Origin: Siphonodentalium dalli
Lineage: Eukaryota; Mollusca; Scaphopoda; Gadilida; Siphonodentaliidae
DNA: 64,000 nucleotides
Direction of reading: 5' to 3'
Assembly: GCA_032622095.1 (NCBI GenBank)
Contig: CP136066.1
Location: forward strand, 111,805,319-111,869,318
Shown here: one piece after another, positions 1 to 12,100 of the stretch
Numbering within the stretch: position 1 is the first letter of the stretch
Layout: each line of letters starts with the position of its first letter
Program-made: the position numbers and the translations under genes
Notes under the pieces: model-generated
The model's input: only the letters and a program-made list of their open reading frames with translations
The model's database searches: none
What the model was told of the DNA's origin: nothing

Positions 1-38
1 ATATATCAATTATTTTGAATTGTTAACTAATTAAACAG

Positions 39-180
39 GAGAGAAGAGCTGAGACAAATACAGGAAGAAAAGGAAAAGAAGGAAAAGCTTCTAGCTGATG
101 TCGAACTTCTTAGATTGGAAAGAAAGAAAAAAGAACAAGATAAACTTGACATGGAAATTCAAGAAAAACAACAGCGTGAG
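39..180 (+). CDS. USP8: USP8 exon A: coiled-coil linker
   Basis: An acceptor AG at 37-38 opens a frame starting at 40 that reads [10 protein letters not shown] and continues as lysine/glutamate-rich heptad-like sequence. It enters with two codon bases from an upstream exon outside the window. The donor is GAG|GTACTG after 180; an alternative donor AGC|GTGAGG after 175 would also be phase-compatible with an exon B start at 1832. Low complexity of this kind is typical of the USP8 linker between rhodanese and catalytic domains. Confidence 0.8.
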
Positions 181-3100
181 GTACTGTACACAAAATGCAT
201 TTTAAATAGCAGAGAATGTTACTGATATTTGGTAGAGCAAGTGAAACCAGGTTTTTAGTTTGCTAAATTTGTATTCCTTGTTGTTTGTTTTAGCAAGGGC
301 ATTTATATGTAAGGACATTAATACTAGTATCTGGAAACCTCTGATGTCAGTGTTGCCAGTTGGAGCGCAAATATGTATGGATCACTGGGGTTGAAGTGTT
401 GAATATCTAATTGAATAACTAATCAAGAGCAAGTATTTAGACTGAAAACATTTCAGGAGTTGTACACATTTAAGGTTGAAAGGGTTAAATTTTGTTTATT
501 AGATTATTTAGCTATATGTGAATATTACATCCCCTTCAGTTTCTATAGTATTTTGCCACTGGTTTCCAAAATGATAATGCATTTAAAGGTGTCAATCCGA
601 TTCGATGGTCCCCATATCATCAGATTCCAACAACAACATTTTGTTTTTAAATACCGCTTCAGTTATCAGAATCGATTAATTGCCCAAAAATAATGCTTAC
701 CACAGTCAACTGTAGTATACAATTGCAACAAAATTTTGCCGGTTTGTCAAATATCTGACACAAAAAAGCCACTTGATTTTAGATTTATCCACCTTCATTC
801 GCAATTTGGTCCGAGACATTCTTCTCGACGACTGTTATTGGGCCACTAAATATTCCAAGTGGTGAAAAATAATAGATTTTAAAAATCGATATCTCATCAC
901 TCTGAGCTTTGATGGGTGGGTTCCTCGGCTCGAATCAAATATTTTTTACCCCCGAAGCCAAATAAATAGTAATTGAGGGGGAAATAGGATACTAGTAATT
1001 ACATTGGGGTGGAAGTGAATATAGAGGAGTGTAGGAATTTCGTCACAGCAACACGCCATGTCGCAGTAACTTCCCCATGAAGTTCCCAATATTTAACGCT
1101 ATTTCCAACTCAATATGTATTTCAGGTTGATATTTTTTATTTAAATGTAATTATAAGTAATAATCTTGGATTCTAATATAATTACACAGTTCAAAGACAT
1201 CATGCCAAATCACAAATTCAAATTGTTCGTGATTTGCTTGTTTGTGATATGGCACGGCACATTTAAACTGCGTAATTAGATTAAAGGCCCATTTAATTTT
1301 CGAGTCACCGATTATTTTTGTTCATAGTGGCCTTGATATACGGTTTTAATAACAATCTATGACATAAAATATGATTAAATACTATAATTCATCACCATTG
1401 TCTCAGAAGGTGCCCATAGAGTAATATAAAATAGCTGAAATCATAGAAACATTTCCCCCATTTTGCTCCCATAATGCAACATAATTAAAACTAAGATATA
1501 GAGTTATTCCCCTTCCATTAAAAATAATATACTTTGCAGTACAGTCCATATGAAAGTTAAGAACAGAAAACACATCATTACCTCAACAAAAACAACATTT
1601 TTATTACACAGTTTATTACACCAGATAATTTGATAATACAATGTTTTGGAGCTTCCTCTTTCATATGGTATATAATATGGCATATATTTTATATAATGTG
1701 ATCTGGGTGTTCGAAAAATTAATTGGGCATTTAAGGAACTGAGATTATTCTTTAACTAATGGTTGTGATGAAGAAGGGTTTCGGCATTTGAGTCAGTGAT
1801 TTGACTATGAATGTTTCTAAATGGAAGGCAGAAGATAAGGTGTCACAGAAGCGAGCAGACGATCTTGCCAAGAGAGATGACGAAGCTAGAAATCAAGCAG
1901 AGGAAAAAGCTGCCCAGGAATACGCAAAACTGAAGGAGGCTCAAGAGAGGATTTCAAAGGAACGTGCTGAAGCAACTGCAGCCGAAGCTCAGAGAAAAGC
2001 TGATGAAATGAAGGCTCTCGAGGAAATAAAAAAGGCAAGTGAACTCTACAAGTTATTTTTGTTAATTGACGGTAATATGGTGTAACATTGACTGCTTGAA
2101 CCGAGTCGCGGAGTGATGAAGTTGAACATAGGCTCCAAGCCATTGTCAATGTTACACCATTTTACTGTCAATCAAGCACAATAATGGAAAGTTCTGTTAG
2201 CAAATTATTTATAGTTATTTTGGACATTTTTCTCAGAATAATGATTATCACAAAATGTCAAAATTTCTGATTGGTCTCGCCATAACATTGTTCAACATAA
2301 GTGACTACATTAAGAAGCTGTCCAGATGACATGATATTGTAGGAGCTTTGTTTCCCTTATGTTGGTAAATTGGCAACATGTGACTTTTAGCACATTTGGG
2401 AGATCCTGGGTTTCTATTTGCACATTTAGGAGATCCTGTGTGTCTTTTTGCATGAAACTATGCAGGCACTTACTAATTAATTCTCATGATCATTAAACTA
2501 AATTAACTAATACACTTAATTGATATTTTCTACCTTTGGAGCCTGTGCTCCTGTGATTGTGAGATTGGTTGAATTTTAACAGGGGTATCAGCTTTTTTTT
2601 AACTTAAAAATTATTTGAAAATAATAAAAAGAGTAAATTCTGAAATTAATGAACTGAGCTTTCTATGTCATTTCCTGCATCAGTAATTGTTTTTTTTTTT
2701 GCATAGGAGGAACAACGAAAAACTGAAGAAACAGCGAAGACAGAAAAGCTAAAAAAGGATCTAAAAGACAGAGAATCATTTGAACTGAAAAATATAAAAG
2801 AAAAAGCTGAACAAAGTATGGCAGATAAAGCTGTCCAAGATGCCCAGGAGAAGCTCAAGAGAATCGAAGGTTAATTAGTGCATTCTATGTGAAATGTGTA
2901 AGAGTGTCTTTAAAGACATACTGTTGGCTTATGTCAGTGAATCATACTGACAAATTTAGTAATACAAACACTCTCTCCACTCAAACAATGTAGCAATCAA
3001 CTGAGATTGTCAGAAATGCCAACCACATCGACTTTACCATTTCAGAGAATACAAATCTAGAAATACTTACTACTTCATTCAAGATAAATTATTGGGTGAT

Positions 3101-6100
3101 AAACAGGCGACTATGATTCCGTCAACAATAGTCACTGCATGTAATATGTTTATAACAATGGTGAGAGGCTGGGTGACAAAATATTCATCCTAATTTACTG
3201 TCGACATTGATTGAACCTAGTTATCCATTGACACTGTCGTAGATAACACCATAGTTACTATTAACATCTGTATTAATCTGATTTGGGAGCATATTCACAC
3301 CTGAGTGTTGATTTATTATAATAATATTATTAACATTTTTACTATCGTCAAGTGACTGATATTATAAATGGGAACTCGACAGGAAAAACATGTCAGTTAT
3401 GCAAACGTTACAATGAGATCTTGCTTATCTGTGACCATTTTAGAACTGGCAAAAATAAATCTATTTTGCACAATTTGAAAATAAAAAATCACTATCTAAG
3501 AAATAACACATAATCCAATATAAATTTCAAGTGGTCGATGTCACTCAGATTGCCATCGTTGCCCTGCAAAACCGAGTCAACAAGAAAGCGTCTCTGAAAA
3601 TGTGATGGCAGCTTCGCCAATATTTTTGTTGTTGGAAATAAAAGCTATGTTGAAACATTTACAATGTGAATATCTTCATAAACTCAATCCAAAGTACAAA
3701 ATAATGAGAAAGATAGGTATATTATTAGCTCAACTTGACGAAGTTAAGCTTGAGTTATTGCCATGGATTGGCATTCCTCGTCCGCGTGTGTGTGCATCCA
3801 TCTGTGCTTCCATTTGGATACTTATGTGGCTATCAATAAGAAAAATGGATATTTATGTGTCTAATTTCCATTAAGTGGATAGCCAATTAACAGCAGTTAG
3901 ATGAAACCTCAAAAATTATATATTTGGCATAATCAGCCTATTTAATTTTGAAGCCACTCAAAAGTTGGAATAATCCATGATCTGTCAATAGGAGGTGTTT
4001 CGACAGTTATGTGGCTCGTCACCCAATCATGGACATTCAGTTTCTCCTATTCCACTGTCCTAGTTGCTATATGCAAGATTTTTAGTTTCAACCAGCTACG
4101 TCTGCTATAATTCCTACATGCTCTGATTCCATAATCTGAAAATTTTATTAACTACACAATTATTTAGCCACATAACTCAATAGCCACATATCTACCATAT
4201 GTTGGTATGTCTATCAACAATTTACTTTGGCTCACCCTACAGGCCGCATCCCTTATCCGATCATCACCAAACTTCATATGGATCTTCGGGGTGACCTCTA
4301 GACGGGAGCCATCATTTTTTTCTGAAATTAATTTTGGATTTCAAATTTTAATACATCAGCACACTCTGCAGCCCACATTTATTGGAGAAATTTTGAAAGT
4401 TTACAGGCATGTTTTGGTTCACCTCCAGCTATCAAATTTTAGTGACTTTCGATGAAAAACATTGCCGCCAGCAGCCATCTTGAATTTTACTCTTTGCATG
4501 ACTAAATCCTTTGACCCTAGAGACCCTATCTCTCATTTGATCACCACGAAACTTCATATGGATCTTCGGGGTGAGCTCTAGATGGGAGCCATCAATTATT
4601 TCTGAATTTGTTAAAAAACATTGGATTTCAAATTTGAATCCCATCGGCACACCCTGCAGCCCGTATATATAGAAGAAATGTCTTGTAAATTTACATGCAT
4701 GATTATGATCACCTCTAGATGAGAGCTATCGAATTGGAAAGATTTTCAATGAAAAACATGGCCGCCGGCAGCCATCTTAAATTTTAATCTTTGCATGACT
4801 AAATCCTTCGGCAAACCCTACAGGCCACATCCCTCATCAGATCGTCACCAAACTTCATATGGATCTTCCGGTGACCTCTAGATTGGAGGCATCGATTATT
4901 TCCGAAATTCATTATAAAACATTGATGCCAGAAGCCATCTTGGATTTCAAATTTGAATCCATTGGCACACCCTCCAGCCCACATTTATTGGTGAAATGTT
5001 TGAAATGAAAATAATTCATCTGCACAATACAAGACCTTTAGTGTAACTTTTTTACTTTCCTTCTTATTTATTGTTCTATTCATTGCTCAGCAAAAGATTA
5101 AATCCTTCCCATGTTGAGCTACAGTGTCATTGACACTTTCAAAATCTCAGCTTTCCATAGATAACAAAACTGTTGGTTATTGATTTGATAAAAAAGTTTA
5201 AATGTGGTGCCAAACAGAGTAGACAATATCCCTTTTTACGGTCGTAAAAGTCCTTCTGTCCACTAAGTGGGCAGCCATAAAAAGTTCTTCTGTTTGCGAC
5301 GTGGGCAGCCGTATAAAGTCCTGTTATAATAGGGTTAAGAAAGTCCATTTTTGTAGTGATGAACAATCTTGTAATGTATTTTAATAGTTAACACATGAAA
5401 AATAACTTTATGGCCAAATTATCCAATATTTGAGGAGACGATGGAAGGTTGGAGGTATGACAATCTAGCAGTTGTTATTGTTATTGGCCTCAACTTAAAA
5501 TCTTATTAAAACCTTTTAAATAACTAACGTTAAAATATAAGAACAAATGTTCCATAGATTCCTTATTTAGGAGAAAATTTGGCAAAAAATAATTTGCTTT
5601 GGCAAACCACTTGTACTTGTTTTGATTTTGATTTATTGAGTCGAGTATTTCCATTCATGTTTGGTATATGAATCTTTAACAACAATATCTCGATCAAGTA
5701 CAAACATAATGTCTGTGAGATTTTTTTTGTACCTGAATTATGGTTCCTTAGTTTGTCCATTTTTAGTGATTCTCGGTCAGACAGGTTCACTCTTAAGGAA
5801 AAAACCTCATGAGCACCATCTTCGATGTCATCCCTTGTTTAGATTCTAGTGTGTAAAATAACACATTTTAATGAGATGGTCACCTGATGAACACTATCAA
5901 GTTGTTTGATCCAGAATTTTATTTCCATTTATTTCTTATTATTTAGATTATTTAGAGTTTATAAATTTATTCATTACTAAAACACCAATAAGTTTCAAAA
6001 AATTTTAGCAACAAAATGACTTGATATGATGTTTATATTTATGTCTAGTTTATATCTCAAATTATATAATAATTGTTAAAAAACATTCAGTGGAACTAAT

Positions 6101-9100
6101 GTTAAATTACGCTAAATTAAATTTTGTTTGTTGTTTTTGTTGTTCTATAAGGATTTCATTTCACAGCTGCAGGACGACCACAGCCAAAGCCCATCAAGTC
6201 ACCGCACTTACCAAATGGCTGGGAGAAGAGGCACGATAAAAATACCAACAGATTCTTTTATGTGAACCACAACAGTGGAACCACTCAGTGGGACTCACCG
6301 TTTGTTCCCCAGGCTGGTACGTATGTCACCTCTGTTACCAGATGCATAATATTTACATTCACCTGATGATGCTTCTGCTTTATTCCATAGTATTGCGATT
6401 GTCCACCCACTGAATCATTTAACCATTAACCCTTTGGCGGGTAGAATGGCATTTATGTCACCGTACTGTTAGCGGGTAGAATGTATGTTGTTTATGATAG
6501 TTCTAAGCTGGTTCTAGGGTAATATTATGTTTCTTTGTAAATAACATCGAAAAAAATTGTCTCCTAAATGGGAAATTTCCATGTATATCATGCCGATGGA
6601 TATATGTATATCTCACAATTATTTTGGTGGATTTAATAACATGGAAATAAACGTACCCTATTTTGTTGGATATTCAGGATGAAAACAGTTTATGATCTTG
6701 CAGGCAAGCCGGCTCATTCACAAACTGTTTTCATGCTCTATCCCTTAACAGAGTGCGTTTATCTCCTAATTAGGAATGGATAAATTGGGAGTTGAACAAC
6801 TCTACACTCTTTGGAGTACTTAAATAAATGAGCTCACACAATAGCCATTGATAAACTACTTCCTAATTTGCAGCGACAGCAAGACCTAGTTCCTATGTGA
6901 CCAAACTGCGTGAGGAACCAGATGAACCAAAAAAGGGTATGACGAGATCTCATTCATTCTCAAATTTATCTAAACTACCTGATGATGATGCCATACCTAC
7001 CACACCTAAAATACCATCAGTGGATAGGACAAAGAAGCCATCAATAAGGTATTATAAAATTGTGTCATAATCATTCAGTGAGCATAACCACTTTTATTAT
7101 ATGCTTCCCCATTAAATAGTGGGAAATTAGTGCAACGTAAATATCGTATTTAGTGCCTAGACCGACATTAAAGATATCATTTTGTTATTCAAAATTGATA
7201 TCTTCACTGTCGCTTACTTCTGGTAAAATCACCGAATAATAGTAAATGAATATCATTGCCCGACGGCACTACCTAGTACTATTATTTCGTGATTAGAATG
7301 CCATCTTATTGTTATTTGGGAAATTAAATTGGTATCCGTCCATAATTATTTGTCGCTCTTAGTGATAATTTGAGGGAAATATTTTCTTTAGCAGATGACT
7401 AATTTCTCACCATTTGAAAGAGGTTTGTTGGCTATTAGCTGGAGAAAAACAACAATCAATTTTCAACTGAAATTTTATGTATACTTTGTGAAAAATTATC
7501 TGGCATTAATTAAGAAATATTAATACATTAAAAATAATTATCGACATGTTTAAAGCATATAATAAATTTAACACCTATGGTTGAATGAATCCCATATTAT
7601 TTCATTCATGACTAGCAGTGGAAATATCAATTTTCAACTCGCGACCTGTGGTCGCTCATTGAAAATTGATATTTCCACTGCCAGTCACTCATGAAATAAT
7701 TATGGCATCACTCAAAAACCATAGGTATCCTCTATTTACGGTTACTTATACAGTGAGATGTTTGAAGCTTGTATTTTATACTAAGGCGCGTATCCATAGC
7801 ATATACTCCAGCAATGGACACGAAAAATATTGCTTTGTTTTGTTCCATTGGGCATGTAGCCATAGTTGGCCATTGTCTGGTGTATGCTGTGATTGTTTGA
7901 TAGGATCATCATTTGCTAGATTTGTTATATTGGCATTGATATTAATGGTTTGTATTGTCAAGTTAATGTTGCTGTTGAGTCACATTTCATGAAAATTGGT
8001 CAATGGCAGAAATAGACTCTCTATACATTTTGGATTTTGCACATTATTTTTGGCTTTCAGCACTTTGATTTCTGGTATAGTTACATAGACCTTATATACA
8101 GTCAATGAAAATGACCCTGCATTCTATTCACATGGTCATGGCATGCAGGCCTATAAGATGGTGATTGTGTTATCAACTGATACGGACGACCGCTCGCCCA
8201 AAAACATATCAGGATGCACCTGCAATGTCTTATGTTGCAAAAGAATGAATGAGTTTTGCTTGTGGATATACCCTGAAAATACATGTGTATTATACACAAG
8301 CTTCTCGCCGTTAGCTAATATTTTAATAGGGACATGTTCACATCAGTAACGGAAGCTGTCACACAGGTTTTCATCATTAAAAAGGGAGCTGTTGATGTTT
8401 TTTTAATAACTTGTTTTAAAGTCATCTTCCTTTGTTATCTGGGTATGCACACAGGTTGAATGTACTGGGTGAAAGCCAATCTCTTGCTATTAATAGTGTT
8501 GCAACTTTATTTCTTATATTCCAGACCTCAACTTTCACAACAAAGAATCATACAAAAGAGCACCCGGGTGCGAGACTTCAACCCTGTATATGGATCCGTT
8601 GTAAGTCCTACCACTAACAATGATCAGAATAATACCAAAATATTCTTTACAGACTTGGCAATTCAGTGACATATCCTTGCCAGTAAGATAAATTGTGGAG
8701 AAACTTCAGTCTTCACTTTGAAATTTTACACGCTATATATATCACAATTATTGTCAGTATTAAGTCATTTTAAAATAAACTTGAACTATTGTCTAGTCTA
8801 AAACCGCTGTGTCATTACATCCCTATTGTGTCATTACATCCCTATTTTGTCACTACATTCCTATTGTGGAAGTTTTTTGCTCTCCTCCTAGCTCCTCCAA
8901 TTAATTTTTATATGCCCATTTTAATAACGGGACATATTGTGTTTATGGCCTGTCTGTCCATCTACCATGGTCTGTTCATATTTCATTTCTGAATGATAAA
9001 TATAGTTCTAACTAAATGGAATGAAATTTGGTATGCAGGCTAAAAAATGCAGGTTCCATCCGCCTATTTTTACCAGAGTTATGGACTTTTTTACTTTGAA

Positions 9101-12100
9101 ATTTGGGTTTTCTCGGTTTCCGGATGATAACTTAGTTTACTGTTAACTGATTGGTATAAAATTTGGTATACAGGCTTACAACCATAAAAAAATGCTCAAG
9201 TTCGATTTGAGTTCTGACACCTTTCATTTTTACCAGAGTTATGGACCTTTTTTTTTATGTCTCCTTATAAGTTTGTGGACTATATACAATCCAGTTTTTA
9301 ATGTGTCAGGTCGTTTCTTTGGTCGCTAATCTTAGTAATGTGGAACAGAATTCTATAATATGTGGTTCAGATGTACGAATACGGATATACAGTGGTTCAG
9401 ATGTATGGATGATTAAGTTAAAATTCCAATCTGGTCTGAAAAACGACCCTTCAAAGGTCATGTGTTTAATCTCTGATCTTAGCTTAATTTTTCCTCTGAG
9501 TAAATAAAATCAATTGTAATATGACCTTGCTTAAAACTGTTTGCATGGCTCATCCTGGTTTGTCAGTAGTCTGTGTTCCCATGGAAATGTCAATATCAGA
9601 ATGCAAAACAAAAAAATATTTGAATGTACCACAACGTGACAAGAAATCCTGTCACTTTCAGAACATTTTTAATTCTGACCACAGGCAAATTGGTTAAAAT
9701 CAAGCTATATGGAATAGCTACCTACCAATGCTAGTTATAATTTGCTTCGTGTCATCCTACAATCAGTTTCTTTGTGCATGCATTGTTTATTTCTGTTTAT
9801 TTCATAAATACCTACCAAGCCTTGAAATAGTGTGTCTGTCATTTGCAGAATGAGGTCCCCAGAGGTGAATTTAGTGATGCTACCCCGCATAGCGGGCTAG
9901 CATCACCAAATTCACCCTCTGGGGACCTCATTCTGCTTACACCTCAGCAGAATGAGGTTCCCAGAGGGTGAATTTGGTGATGCTAGCCCGCTATGTGGGG
10001 TAGCATCACTAAATTCACCCTCTGGGGACCTCATTCTGCAAATCATTTCTTTCTCCATTTCAGGGTCCAGGTCTAACAGGGCTGAGGAATCTTGGTAACA
10101 CTTGTTATATGAGTTCTATCATACAGTGTCTAACAAATACCTCTCCTCTTGTGACACATTTCCTTACAGACAATTACTTGTATGATCTCAACAGGTTTGT
10201 GTTACATTTTAATCAAGTAAAATCTTCTCAAACTGAACTCCCTATTTTTCAACATTTCTATTTGGTCCAACGAGTTGTTCGGTTTCTATGGAAAATTAAC
10301 CTGCTGTGGAAATCATATTCTGCAGTTATCAAGGAATGATTAAGAATTAAATGCAATAAAATTAAAAAAACCTGTATTGTGAAAACATGAAGATTTTATG
10401 ACTGATAATGTTATTTAATAACCCGCCAACTTTTTTCACTGAAAATATTACTATTACTTATTTCTTGATGGACACCAAATGAAATTGGTGGAAACAACAT
10501 AATGAGATGATCAAGATTTAGGTAAAGATGCCTGAGTTTAGTGACCAAACAGAAGACATTGTTAGGAACCATTACATGTTTATCTGGTAAGGAGTATGGC
10601 TGAAAATTATATGTTATTGTACTTAAAAAGTAAATCGCTATAACCTACTGATGTGAATGTAAAATTATGTCTGGAAAGGAGCAGAATCAAAACAGATATG
10701 AAAGTCTTGATAAGAAAATGGATGTTCTATCGAGATTAATAACAGACAGACTATACAATCTTGAAGGCACCGTCAGTAGAATAGTGAATGCTCGGTTCTA
10801 TGCATTTGAAAAGAAGCATGCAATGAGATTTACAAAATACAAAGACGAATCAGAAAAACATCTAAAGAAAACTAACTGGAAAACTTTATTCAGAGCACAG
10901 AAAGGAGTATGACAAAAATAGAAGAAGTTTAGATCTAATAAGAGGGGAGACTGACAATAAAATAGAATAACACATAAGGAAAACTGAAACCAGAGTGAAT
11001 GTATTTGAGGGAAAACAGAAAACAATCACCGGAACTCACATCAAAGAATTTGACAACAAACAAAATAACTTACTAGCAGAACAAAATGTCGCAGCAGAGA
11101 AAATAAGATAAAACCTTGACGATAAAATCTACATACTAAGCAAAGAAATGAAAACTTACCTGGAAGATCATCGAATACAAGTACAAACAGATAGAAAAGA
11201 AGTTAAAGAACAAAATATTGTGATTGTTTATATTCCCGAGAGCCCAAGAAATTATGTAACTGAAGCTCTAGAACATGATTGGCAGAATATACAGGACATT
11301 TTAACGGAAATGTCACAGCATGAATCTATGATTGGCAGAATATACAGGACATTTTAACGGAAATGTCACAGCATGAATCTATGATTGGCAGAATATACAG
11401 GACATTTTAACGGAAATGTCACAGCATGAATCTAAAGATATAGTAAAATTTTATAGAATCAGCAAAAAAGATGTGAATGAGAACAGACCCTTAAAAATTT
11501 ATACAAACGCTATTGGAACAATAAATAAATGATTCAAAATGCAATAAACTATAACAAGGAGAGCAAAGCAACAGCAGCAAGCACAAGATATATTTCAACA
11601 GATATATGACAAAGCAGAATTATCAGAGCAATTGAAACTTTGAGCGGAATTAAAGTTGAAGAAGGAGTCATTCCCTATCGCAGCAGATAGAGTTATTCCC
11701 CTTACATTGAAAATACATTTTTAGTTTGAATTCTGTTGCATTCTGAGAGCCACAACAGGGAAATCTTTCTATGATTTCAGCTGTTTTCAATTTCTCTATG
11801 GGAATTTTCTGAATTATATTATTTTACTCATATTTTATGGCATAGGTTGTTGTTAAAACGGTATATCAAAGCACTATAAAAAAATAATAATTGGTGACTC
11901 GAAAATTAAGTGGGCCTTTAATGAGAGATAGGAGTCGGTTATCTGCGGCTGTCTCCGCTTGGCGGCGTTATACGCAAAGTCGGTCCAAGCGATAACTGAC
12001 TAACTCCAAGCGATAAGTGGCTATAAGAACAGCAGTGGTATAATTAACGAATAACAGTATATTCTCGATCAGCATTTAGAGAGGTCATATGTTCTTACAT

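Noticed and set aside
2039-2040. GT donor for exon B
   Set aside because: It leaves phase 1, which meets a stop in exon C; the GC donor at 2035 keeps the frame.
9845-10039. CRISPR-like direct repeat pattern
   Set aside because: Only two units, each self-complementary, in a eukaryotic intron; these are hairpins, not repeat-spacer units.
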